NCBI RefSeq assembly: GCF_000969835.1
Contig: NZ_KQ033913.1
Coordinates: forward strand, 1,979,480 to 2,043,479
Source of the DNA: Parabacteroides goldsteinii DSM 19448 = WAL 12034
GTDB taxonomy: Bacteria > Bacteroidota > Bacteroidia > Bacteroidales > Tannerellaceae
DNA: 64,000 nucleotides
Reading direction: 5' to 3'
Shown: positions 10,501 through 17,447 of the stretch, piece after piece
Numbering within the stretch: the first letter of the stretch is position 1
Layout of the letters: each line of letters opens with the position of its first letter
Notes under the pieces: generated by a model
Seen by the model: only the letters and a program-made list of their open reading frames with translations
Database searches by the model: none
What the model was told of the DNA's origin: nothing
Position numbers and translations under genes: made by a program

Positions 10501-10951
10501 CATCTACGATCGTTCCGGTAACAATCGTAGTAGGTTGTGACTGTTGCTTTACTTCTTCTTTTTTGAATAATACAATATGTCTGTCCGTTATTTTATATCC
10601 CAACGATTTATTACGGAGCAGGACTTCCAATACTTCATCTATAGATTTGTTCTTCAGATCGACGGATACTTTCTCATCCAGGTTTACCTCATTCAGTTTA
10701 TACACGAAGGTAAACTCTGACTGATTCTCTATAGAATTTAATACCTGAAGGATCGTTCCATTCATTTCAAGGTTCAATTTTGTTACCTGGGAATAGGACA
10801 ATGCGGCTGTGGCTTCCCATAAACTGACAATGAGGAACAATAAAGCTAATTTCGTTACTTTTAAAACTTGATCGCGTGTTTTATGAGAAATATTTCCCTC
10901 ATTCATAGAGCTTTTTGCCCCATGAAACACTCTAATTAAATGTTTATTCAT
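7538..10951 (-). CDS. SusC/RagA-family TonB-dependent transporter with STN signalling domain (PUL A)
   Basis: This is a 1137-aa outer-membrane importer. Order: N-terminal membrane-targeting segment (~residues 30-52), STN domain (~55-125) as found in transporters that signal to FecR, a carboxypeptidase-regulatory-like domain (~140-220), a plug (~225-340, with VVVIGYGT and the SIRGGGTPIVVIDG region), then the 22-strand barrel ending in an aromatic C-terminus (AISLNLGF). The substrate complex formed with the SusD encoded next is inferred to be an oligosaccharide. The STN domain plus the neighbouring fecR/sigma pair points to trans-envelope signalling. The start ATG (10949-10951) is the one placed opposite the candidate antisense promoter. 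A later Met (residue 16) could also start translation. Confidence 0.95.
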   Translation of the reverse strand: MNKHLIRVFHGAKSSMNEGNISHKTRDQVLKVTKLALLFLIVSLWEATAALSYSQVTKLNLEMNGTILQVLNSIENQSEFTFVYKLNEVNLDEKVSVDLKNKSIDEVLEVLLRNKSLGYKITDRHIVLFKKEEVKQQSQPTTIVTGTIVDDFGEPVIGANVLVKDQAGIGTTTDVNGKFSLDLKDIKSPVLVISFIGYTTQEVVVGNKTTLNITLKEDSKALEEVVVIGYGTNSKRNLTSAVSTVNTEKMKNVPVANVTDALAGRATGLIVTSAGGGLNKQSTVSIRGGGTPIVVIDGFVSEYNDFVNLNSDDIESMSILKDAAAAAVYGQRAGNGVLVVKTKNGLKGLRVDYSFNQSWSEPTYLEKKLDSYERASFDNTVRNLYGLEPRWTDEEIEKYRTGSDPYNYPNTDWQKIMLRNLTPETKHSLAVRGGSEFNKYYVSFQAYDQKSMYKADTEWFKRYNVRMNEVSEFKDLGLKLTFGLDGYISTMQTPRSQYSTGYWQTWGHIQNQGPMGLAYNKDGQIYVGYDNPVAEVSSESGYFKFDNKMITGLFNAEWNVYGVEGLKVKVGGNYRYGMYDTKEWNKTAPQYDLEGNKGPDFPVSLQYTTSNNRMWTMQYFVDYNRSFLDETHNVSATLGYEQSYAFGRGFDAKRKNYIFMIDQMGAGPSDTMENGGSEWERGSAGLVARASYNYKKKYYIEGSLRHDGSDLFPKDRRWGNFFSGSAAWAVSEEGFFQPLKERNILNFLKLRASYGQVGMADVSRFSYLTSYGLTERGYVIDGKIVPTFSEGNLISDDITWYTINSTDIGFDFNTLGERLSGSFDYFYMKTTGYLTSPSNVGYADPLGLSLPKVKSNGEHRRAGYEFNLSWKDHVGDFNYEVGANFTYFDQLVAVAWDEDLANQKNPYLRQVQQTGYYGTGYTNLGYYQNSDQTLNLPRRDGSSNLVAGDIIYKDMNGDGFIDGADQWRIGKNSFPRGNYGIYANLSYKGFSANILFQGATSRDMYIEDVVRGQSTGGYTMVYPYQLDYWMPDNTDAKFPRIAMNSSVNGNNNYVTSDFWLVNGRYIRLKSLQLGYDFRSVLLKNIKWLYKCQVVLSGQNLFTISPATKYGFDPENGSTNNYDYPMQRVYAISLNLGF

Positions 10952-11063
10952 ACATTTGCAAAATCTAGTTGATTATTTATGGCAATTGGTAGTTGCCGTT
11001 TACTTAAATGATCTGCGCTTAGAGCATAAATTGGGGATGTTGGTAGCATTCCCAATTTTTTTT
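10951..11063 (+). ncRNA. Candidate cis-antisense small RNA opposite the susC leader, PUL A (DonS-like)
   Basis: On the plus strand, TACATTTG (10951-10958) matches the -7 box TAnnTTTG and overlaps the susC start codon, predicting a start near 10965. Downstream is a 5-bp hairpin (10981-10997) with loop UUGGUAG. A 12-bp stem follows (11028-11039 with 11047-11058) with the same 7-nt loop UUGGUAG, and then an 8-T run ending at 11063. The predicted RNA is ~100 nt and is complementary to the 5' leader of susC mRNA. No convincing -33 box was found. PULs B and C share the layout. In B. fragilis, DonS-type antisense RNAs in this position repress PULs. No transcript is shown by sequence alone. Confidence 0.55.
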
Positions 11064-11118
11064 ACCGTTTTACGTACTGTTCATGGTCTTCAATTAATTT
11101 TTAAGGTTCAACAATCGT

Positions 11119-12003
11119 TTATCTGATATACACATCCCTATCCTTTATCTCAAATTTATATCTCATAGAGATTTGAAGGATAGACAAAATTTCCTCCAGC
11201 GACTCCTTATGCGTAAATTGTGCTGTCAGGAATACATCTTTTATGGATTCATTTTTCAAATGAAACTTCACACTAAAAGAATGTTCCAGCACTCTGAGGA
11301 TCTCTCCGAATGTGATTTTTTCGAAAAAGAAGTCACCTGTCATCCATGAAGTATAAGAAGAAGTCCTTACCGGACGTACTTCGATACTTCCACTCTGCTT
11401 ATCAAACAGTGCCTGTTCACCCGGAACCAAAATCTTATCAGGTGACGAGGAACTGTTTGTATCATTATATAATGCAACCGAGCCTTCAACCAGTGTTGTT
11501 TCGATCAAATCAGAATCCGGATCTGCCCAGATATTGAATTCCGTTCCCAAAACTCTCACATGCATGCCATCCAGGTTTACAATAAAAGGCTTCTCTTTAT
11601 TCTCAGTCACATCAAAGAACGCTTCACCTGTCAGTTCTATTTGTCTTGTTTCACTATCAAACACTTCCGGATAGCGGATATGTGAATTTCCATTTAACCA
11701 GACAACAGTACTGTCCGGCAACAAAACCTGTGTCTTTGAGCCTGTCATGGAAGTAACCTCCAGATAAGCCAACGGCCTCGGTTCCAAATACATCTTATAT
11801 AAGAAAGAAGAAACGACCAGCAATGCAACCGAAGCAGCAATCGACGCATATTTCCATACAGAAGAAACGCCCATTATGATCGCATCCGAATTCATTACCC
11901 GCTGCCATAGTTTTTCGTAGACAACATCCGGTTCTGTTTTAACCGGTTTAAACCGAATGCGTCCTGTAATCTCTTCGTCTTTTCTACTTTTTATATCCGA
12001 CAT
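11119..12003 (-). CDS. FecR-family anti-sigma factor (PUL A)
   Basis: This 294-aa protein has a cytoplasmic N-terminus, one transmembrane segment (~residues 49-67, SIAASVALLVVSSFLY), a periplasmic FecR domain (~90-190, including VWLNGNSHIRYPEVF and LTGEAFFDV), and a C-terminal DUF4974 domain (~215-294) expected to contact the SusC STN domain. It would hold the divergently encoded ECF sigma until SusC signals substrate. Its cytoplasmic segment is ~48 residues. It is read in the same direction as susC but separated from it by 167 bases containing the antisense-RNA terminator. The sigma gene is divergent and 659 bases away, an unusually long gap. Confidence 0.93.
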   Translation of the reverse strand: MSDIKSRKDEEITGRIRFKPVKTEPDVVYEKLWQRVMNSDAIIMGVSSVWKYASIAASVALLVVSSFLYKMYLEPRPLAYLEVTSMTGSKTQVLLPDSTVVWLNGNSHIRYPEVFDSETRQIELTGEAFFDVTENKEKPFIVNLDGMHVRVLGTEFNIWADPDSDLIETTLVEGSVALYNDTNSSSSPDKILVPGEQALFDKQSGSIEVRPVRTSSYTSWMTGDFFFEKITFGEILRVLEHSFSVKFHLKNESIKDVFLTAQFTHKESLEEILSILQISMRYKFEIKDRDVYIR

Positions 12004-12148
12004 CTTTTTTAATTATGATAATTATCCTGTTCACTTATATAGATGACAGCTTCCGGAAAAAACCCTAATAAAGAATTTCATTTTTAACATTTTAATAAAA
12101 AGGGCAGAAAATTATACCTATGGATATACACCTTTCGGCTTTTTTATC

Positions 12149-12156
12149 TACATTTG
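12149..12156 (+). promoter_or_regulatory. Candidate -7 box for the PUL A sigma gene
   Basis: TACATTTG fits the Bacteroidetes -7 consensus TAnnTTTG on the plus strand. A start near 12163 would give the sigma gene a ~500-base 5' leader that contains the large inverted repeat. No clear TTTG -33 box is present at the right distance, so the call is tentative. Confidence 0.4.
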
Positions 12157-12225
12157 TTTCGTGCTTAAAAAGCATAGCGTTGCGGCACATTCACATGTTA
12201 AAAACATAAGCGTTAATGATATTAT

Positions 12226-12400
12226 CCTAAATACGAAATCTAGACAATTTCATTATAGACGGATAGTAGACAACAAACGCTCATGTTCTTTATCTTGTTA
12301 TATACGTACGTATACCCATGGGTGTACCTATATATCAAATAAAGAGCGTGGGTATGTTGTTTATATCGTCTATAAGGTAGTCTAGAACCTCGTATTTAGG
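12226..12400. repeat. 175-bp imperfect inverted repeat between fecR and sigma (PUL A)
   Basis: The outer arms pair CCTAAATACGA (12226-12236) with TCGTATTTAGG (12390-12400) and TCTAGAC (12239-12245) with GTCTAGA (12380-12386). Further in, TATAGACG (12254-12261) pairs with CGTCTATA (12367-12374), and ACAACA (12270-12275) with TGTTGT (12355-12360). The centre near 12300-12325 has two short palindromes (around TACGTACGTA and CCCATGGG). A competing hairpin pairs 12339-12352 (ATAAAGAGCGTGGG) with 12415-12430 (CCCACGCTTTCTTTAT). It could be a folded leader RNA of the sigma gene or a small nonautonomous mobile relic. Confidence 0.7.
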
Positions 12401-12662
12401 TATATTCAGCAATTCCCACGCTTTCTTTATGTTCAATCCGGACAGGGAATTTCCGGATAAACAAACAGGTTCACCTTATGAAAAGCAAATGTCCATCACG
12501 AATTCATTATATATATTCCACTGAATTACAGAAACTTTACTCTTCTATTTATTTCATTAAAAACACAGAGAACAAACTACACGTAAAAGAAAAGCCGTAT
12601 ATTTACTCCGGTAAAAACTGCTTTTTCTTTAGTATCGAGATAAACCACAGAACGCAGTACGT
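12401..12662. other. Noncoding leader region before the PUL A sigma gene
   Basis: This AT-rich stretch contains the right arm (12415-12430) of the alternative hairpin described for the 175-bp repeat and a short inverted pair near 12436-12456 (TCCGG...CCGGA). I see no convincing gene or second promoter close to the sigma start. Confidence 0.4.
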
Positions 12663-13223
12663 ATGAAATTCAAAATAAGTGGATACACAAAATCATCCTT
12701 GATTGATAAAATCACTAAAGGGGACGAAAAAGCCTTTCGTCTGCTTTTCGACACGTACTATCAGCAACTGTTCCATCATGCTTTCTATTACCTGGCGTCT
12801 AAAGAGCAGGCTGAAGAAGCGGTATCCGACGTATTCTTTATTATATGGAAAAAAAGGGAGACGCTGGATAAAATAGATAATATTGAAAGTTACCTGTATA
12901 CCTCCGTAAAACATCAGGCATTACATTACATACGGAGAACGAACGAGCCGGAAAAAGTACCTTTGGAATTGTATCATATCGAATTAATAGCCGATAATAA
13001 TAACCCTGAATCAAAATTACTGGCTCAGGAACAACAGGAACTTATACAAAAAGCGATCCATTCATTACCTGAAAAATGTAAAGAAGTTTTTAGATTGTTT
13101 CTTTCGGATAAACTCAAACAAAAGGAAATAGCAACCCTTTTGGATATCTCACAAAAGACAGTGGAGGCACATATTGCTACTGCCTACAAAAAAATTCATG
13201 CTTACCTAAAGAAAAAAAGGTAA
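12663..13223 (+). CDS. ECF-type RNA polymerase sigma factor (PUL A)
   Basis: This is a 186-aa sigma-70-family ECF factor. Region 2 covers about residues 20-90 (AFRLLFDTYYQQLFHHAFYY and a VSDVFFIIWKKR motif). Region 4 covers ~130-182 (HSLPEKCKEVFRLFLSD, KEIATLLDISQKTVEAHIATA), which forms the helix-turn-helix for the -35 element. It should direct transcription of the PUL A susC operon when freed from the FecR protein encoded divergently. The start ATG at 12663 is the only good one. The 500-base upstream region with a large inverted repeat is unlike the short leader of the PUL B sigma gene. Confidence 0.93.
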   Translation: MKFKISGYTKSSLIDKITKGDEKAFRLLFDTYYQQLFHHAFYYLASKEQAEEAVSDVFFIIWKKRETLDKIDNIESYLYTSVKHQALHYIRRTNEPEKVPLELYHIELIADNNNPESKLLAQEQQELIQKAIHSLPEKCKEVFRLFLSDKLKQKEIATLLDISQKTVEAHIATAYKKIHAYLKKKR

Positions 13224-13405
13224 GAATCCCTTTCATTTCAGAAATATCACTGTGTCACAAATAACACTTTTTTATAGATATTATGATACAAAACAAGAAT
13301 TATCAGTAACACACATATCTTCCAATATTCTCCTTCCAGAAAATAAAAATACACACTTATTAACACAACCTTTGTCTATTATCGAAATTACTCTTCGCTA
13401 CACGC

Positions 13406-13460
13406 AAAAAATATTTCGTTTAAAACGAATATAAACTCCATTTAAAACGAAATATTTTTT
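13406..13460. terminator. Bidirectional terminator hairpin
   Basis: Arms AAAAAATATTTCGTTT (13406-13421) and AAACGAAATATTTTTT (13445-13460) are complementary, with A-rich and T-rich edges that serve both strands. It lies between the convergent ends of the PUL A sigma gene (+) and the beta-propeller glycosidase (-), 180 bases past the sigma stop. Confidence 0.65.
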
Positions 13461-13461
13461 T

Positions 13462-13791
13462 ATTGCAGTCAAATTTTCAGCCACCAACAAGTCAAATCTT
13501 GTTAAATTAGCAAAAAAAGCCTTGTTCCACCGATTAAAAAAGAGCTAAAACATATGCTTTAAAACATATCGTGTATTCTAAAACAATATACATATCACAC
13601 ATTTTCCAACTATCTCAAATCACACAAAGAACCCATATGGAGATCTTTTTGATAGCAACCATAACAATACACCGTCTTTACGACAACCATCCAACCATTC
13701 ACATAACATATCGATCACAAACATCAGCTCTACAATCGCTTAAAAAAAGACCGAGTCAACTCTCCCTTCGTACAGCTTATCTACAAGACAC
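13462..13791. other. Noncoding gap, nothing recognised
   Basis: These 330 AT-rich bases lie between convergent genes. No gene with domain-like content, repeat family or promoter box was supported here. It may be 3'-UTR sequence of the glycosidase gene and decayed sequence. Confidence 0.4.
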
Positions 13792-15459
13792 TTAATATAA
13801 CATTTTGTCAATCGGTTCGCAGTGATAACTGAAAGTAGAGATCACATTATCCTTTGTCCGGATAGTAAGCACAAAATCGTATGCTTTTCCTTTCTCAAAC
13901 TTCATTTTACCGGGTAATGACACATTCGTCTTACCATAAGGATTCAGAGAAGACAACTTTGCCTGTCCCACTTCTTTCCTGTTTCCATCCTGTAATAATT
14001 CCAGTTTCAGGACAGCAGGTTTGGATGCCACCTGACCGAAATTCTCTACCACAACATTCATATCCTGACTATCTGGTGACACGATCGGCATCCGGGCAGA
14101 AAGGATCGGATCATTATAACTCACCCAGGGCAAACGGGCATATCCGAAAAGTAATTTGCCGGAAGTTGTTTTCCCTAATAATTTGGGCGCAAATTCTTCT
14201 GCGGTTATACCATTTCCTTTCGCATCGAAAGTAACGACCAGGTCTTTTCCTTCATTCTTCGTACTGAGCACTTTACAACCTTTACCATAATTCACCTCCG
14301 TAGATGCACCGAAACGAAGAGAGTTCAGGTCGATATCCGTTTGCGGATTAAATCCTTCTTCGGCTGCAATCTTAACACGAATAGTCTTTGTCTTCTCCGT
14401 AATCGGTTTCGTATCGAGAACTGTCAGCAATACACCCGGATTCAGGGGGATGCTGATGTTTTTGGAACTGTGGTTATCGTTTGGCAAATCTTCGTTCTTC
14501 AATGTGTCGATAACAGCGAAATTTGCCTGGATAGCACGGCCATATTTATCCTGAAAGATTTTGATTCGTTCATATTTAAACCAGTTCTCCACTTTTCCAT
14601 CTTCATGGAAAGAGACTCCCGGCTGGTAAGCCTCTCCCGGATCGGTTATCCAATTGATACCATCTTTCGAGCGTTGATAAAAAGCGATACGTCCCAACCA
14701 ATCATTCACAATCAGGTGGTATTGAACGTGGTCACGCCAGACAACAGGGTCTTCAAACTCCCCTTTTACCGGAGGATAAGCCCGCTTATCGGAAATCTGG
14801 TTGTAAGGCGAAAGTCCGGTCTGGCTGATCCATACACCACCTCCACGGCAAACCATCAGATAGGAACCGTCTTCCCGTTGAGCGAAAGTCAGGTTGGAAA
14901 GACCTTCTATGATACGGCGGTCGCGTTTATCAAAATCAAACTTCTTACGAGTCCACGGACCGTTCAGGCCATCGGAAATATAATATCCGTCGATTACATA
15001 AACAACAACACGTCCGTCTTTTAACCGGAAGGCTTCCGGATTATGTCCCGGACCTATCGTATCTTTTATTATGAAAGGACCTACCGAATTTTTACATACG
15101 GCATGGTAAACTGTCGAATTGGGCCAGAACATATGTCCTTTCGGAGAGTTCTCCGGCCAGCCGCAAACGTATAAATGATATTGGTTATCTTCTCCCAGCA
15201 GGATATTCCCTCCCCAATAGGAACGAATATCGTCTTCGATACCGTTATCGACATAACGTGGAACGACATCTTTGGCTCCCCAGACATCACTGCTCAGTTT
15301 TCCCGCCGGCATCGGAAGAAAACGGTCTATAAACCGGGCGCCTTCAACCAGGTGATCCCATTCGACGGGACGAGGTCTTTCGGTGATCTGGGCATTTATA
15401 TCCTGCATACCGAACCAACAGGCAGCTGACGCACACAATAATAAAGAATAGAGTTTCAT
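13792..15459 (-). CDS. Exported beta-propeller glycosidase-like protein (GH43/GH117-clan-like), PUL B
   Basis: This 555-aa protein has a signal peptide (cut near residue 23, after NA). Residues ~35-330 look like a five-bladed beta-propeller of the GH43/GH62/GH117 type. They contain repeated blade strands such as NILLGEDNQYHLYVCGW, HNPEAFRLKDGRVVVYV (139-155) and FEDPVVWRDHVQYHLIVNDW (235-254), which carry the acidic residues expected at a propeller active site. Residues ~340-555 form a beta-sandwich appendage. The exact family and substrate are not assigned. It has its own -7 box (15488-15495), and a terminator separates it from the upstream flavoprotein genes, so it is likely a separate transcript of the same locus. 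Confidence 0.72.
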   Translation of the reverse strand: MKLYSLLLCASAACWFGMQDINAQITERPRPVEWDHLVEGARFIDRFLPMPAGKLSSDVWGAKDVVPRYVDNGIEDDIRSYWGGNILLGEDNQYHLYVCGWPENSPKGHMFWPNSTVYHAVCKNSVGPFIIKDTIGPGHNPEAFRLKDGRVVVYVIDGYYISDGLNGPWTRKKFDFDKRDRRIIEGLSNLTFAQREDGSYLMVCRGGGVWISQTGLSPYNQISDKRAYPPVKGEFEDPVVWRDHVQYHLIVNDWLGRIAFYQRSKDGINWITDPGEAYQPGVSFHEDGKVENWFKYERIKIFQDKYGRAIQANFAVIDTLKNEDLPNDNHSSKNISIPLNPGVLLTVLDTKPITEKTKTIRVKIAAEEGFNPQTDIDLNSLRFGASTEVNYGKGCKVLSTKNEGKDLVVTFDAKGNGITAEEFAPKLLGKTTSGKLLFGYARLPWVSYNDPILSARMPIVSPDSQDMNVVVENFGQVASKPAVLKLELLQDGNRKEVGQAKLSSLNPYGKTNVSLPGKMKFEKGKAYDFVLTIRTKDNVISTFSYHCEPIDKMLY

Positions 15460-15487
15460 TGTATTAAGAATTAAGCTTTTAATGCTT

Positions 15488-15495
15488 CAAATGTA
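15488..15495 (-). promoter_or_regulatory. -7 box for the beta-propeller glycosidase gene
   Basis: Minus-strand TACATTTG matches TAnnTTTG and predicts a start about 20 bases before the ATG at 15459. Together with the terminator at 15530-15561 it implies transcription independent of the susC-flavoprotein operon. Confidence 0.5.
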
Positions 15496-15529
15496 TAACT
15501 TTTATATATTGAGTGCTGCGGCTTATACG

Positions 15530-15561
15530 AAAAAAAACTACGCAAAGGTTTGCGTAGTTTT
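15530..15561 (-). terminator. Strong intrinsic terminator after the flavoprotein operon
   Basis: Perfect 13-bp arms (AAAACTACGCAAA, 15534-15546, and TTTGCGTAGTTTT, 15549-15561) are followed on the minus strand by eight T (15537-15530). It lies 11 bases after the stop of the first FAD oxidoreductase (15572). Confidence 0.85.
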
Positions 15562-15571
15562 CAACCGGATA

Positions 15572-17431
15572 TTATTTAACGACAGGCTTTTCTTTTAATA
15601 TTCCTCCTTCATTATAGCGCTGGTTATTGGGTAATCCTTTTTTATTTACCCCCTCTTTCATCAGCACTTTGAGTTCTTCCAGATAAGACTGGTACACCTT
15701 GCGGGGTTCCACTCCGTATTTCTTACATAAAGAGGCAGCCATACCGACAACCTCGCCCATCATCCCTGTCGTACGCATCACACGGACCGTACCCAGTGCA
15801 ACATGCGTAACACTGATATTGCGCCCGGCCATAAACAGGTTATCTATATTGCGGGAGTAAAGACAACGATAAGGAACCGGATACGGATGGATCAGGATAT
15901 GTTTCGTTACCGCCTTAAATTCATTTCCCGGAAAATGGGCGCTGTTTGCTGGATCCTGCCAATGCAGATCAATACTCCAGGTCGTAGCAAAAGAAGCATC
16001 TTCATGGGTGACATTTTTTGTAATGTCATCTTCTTTCAGAATATAGTCCCCCATCAAACGACGGGATTCCCGTTTGCCTGCCACATAGGCCACCCAGCCC
16101 AGTTTACGGTTGCGATACTGAGTATTCTCTTTCATCTGATTCTTCAGGTAACTCCAATTGGAATAAACGACCAGCATGCCATAGTCACGAATACGTTCAA
16201 AATCTTTAATCTGGTCCAGGTTCATTCCGGTCTCCCAGGTCCATTCACCCATCAGGACTTTCTCGCAATTCTTATCATTGAACTCCACGCCGTAACTGAA
16301 ATCCGGAAAAGATGAGCTTCTTCCATTGTCTACGGAATACCATTGAACGGAAGCACCCATTGTCATCTTATCGGCCTTTTCGGGAGCGATACTTTCTCCG
16401 AATTCACTCTTGGCTTCACGTCCCATACGGAAATCGGCTCCGGCCAGATAGCCTATTGTTCCGTCTCCCGTACAATCTGAAAAGAGAGGGGCTTCAAACT
16501 TCTGTTCTTTACCACTTTCGATATGCCGGGCTGTAACGGATGTTATTTTATTACCATCTTTTGTTACGCCGATTGCACGATAGTTCAGGAAAAGAGTCAC
16601 ATTCTTTTCATTTGCCAGCCAATCCAGTTTTTTCTGGTCTTCGTAGTTTTCCGCAGGTTGGGCATTTCCTCCCTTTTCCGGACCGAATTCCTTTTGCAAA
16701 CCTCCCAATTCCTTATAGACGCCTTCTTCGATACGTCCTCCCAAATGGACACGGATCTCCGAGCTATTATTACCTCCAATCACCGGACGGTCGTTAATCA
16801 AAGCAACTTTGCATCCTAAACGGGCAGCCGATACAGCGGCACTCATCCCGGCAATACCGGCTCCGACAACAACCAGGTCATACTGTCCCGCCAACGGCGC
16901 TTCATCCGGAAAACCCAGCGCTTTCCGGCGGAAGGCTTCCAGTTGTTTCATATCGGACGGAGGTATCCGCCCCTCTTCCGTAGTAAAATAAATAGCATCG
17001 CAACGACCGTCAAAACCTGTCAGGTCATGCAGCTTGACCACTGTCCTGAGATTTTTCACCGACACCTTACCGGCAACCTGCCACATCCAGGCTGTACCTT
17101 CGGTTCCTAACGGTGACGCCAGCTTTTTACCTCCTACCGACAAGCTGAATTTACCGGGCCCTTCTCCTTTTTTCCAAGGAGAAGTCCAGTTATATGTACG
17201 GACATATACATAATACTCCCCCTTTTCAGGAAAAGTAACTTCAGTATAAGCATCGTCTACCGGTTCACCCATGCCATGGGCCAGCAAATACGGCGATCCC
17301 ATCAGATCCATAAACTGCTGGTCGACTACCCAGCCTCCTTTGTGACTGAAACTTTCAGCTTCAACGAAAAGGTCGGCGGCTCTTACCGTACCTAAACTCA
17401 ATAATAGTAATAATGTTATTAATGCTTTCAT
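15572..17431 (-). CDS. Exported FAD-dependent oxidoreductase with N-terminal beta-sandwich (PUL B, paralog 1)
   Basis: This 619-aa protein has a signal peptide (residues 1-18). Residues ~20-155 form a beta-sandwich like those in proteins annotated as xanthan-lyase or golvesin-type (FVEAESF...GGWVVD). Residues ~183-600 are an FAD_oxidored (PF12831-like) flavoenzyme: the dinucleotide motif VGAGIAG at 189-195, a PVIGGNNSSE motif at 216-225, an internal FSDCTGDGTIGYLAG, and the C-terminal LFMAGRNISVTHVALGTVRV. It probably oxidises or reduces a sugar or glycan in the periplasm or at the surface; the reaction is unknown. It is about the same length as, and very similar to, the next gene upstream (17448-19367), 16 bases away, a tandem duplication. 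Confidence 0.85.
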   Translation of the reverse strand: MKALITLLLLLSLGTVRAADLFVEAESFSHKGGWVVDQQFMDLMGSPYLLAHGMGEPVDDAYTEVTFPEKGEYYVYVRTYNWTSPWKKGEGPGKFSLSVGGKKLASPLGTEGTAWMWQVAGKVSVKNLRTVVKLHDLTGFDGRCDAIYFTTEEGRIPPSDMKQLEAFRRKALGFPDEAPLAGQYDLVVVGAGIAGMSAAVSAARLGCKVALINDRPVIGGNNSSEIRVHLGGRIEEGVYKELGGLQKEFGPEKGGNAQPAENYEDQKKLDWLANEKNVTLFLNYRAIGVTKDGNKITSVTARHIESGKEQKFEAPLFSDCTGDGTIGYLAGADFRMGREAKSEFGESIAPEKADKMTMGASVQWYSVDNGRSSSFPDFSYGVEFNDKNCEKVLMGEWTWETGMNLDQIKDFERIRDYGMLVVYSNWSYLKNQMKENTQYRNRKLGWVAYVAGKRESRRLMGDYILKEDDITKNVTHEDASFATTWSIDLHWQDPANSAHFPGNEFKAVTKHILIHPYPVPYRCLYSRNIDNLFMAGRNISVTHVALGTVRVMRTTGMMGEVVGMAASLCKKYGVEPRKVYQSYLEELKVLMKEGVNKKGLPNNQRYNEGGILKEKPVVK

Positions 17432-17447
17432 GATAAATATATTTACA

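Noticed and set aside
12161..12385. 74-codon plus-strand frame inside the 175-bp inverted repeat
   Set aside because: It is short and lies in the hairpin region, with no domain content and no credible ribosome site.
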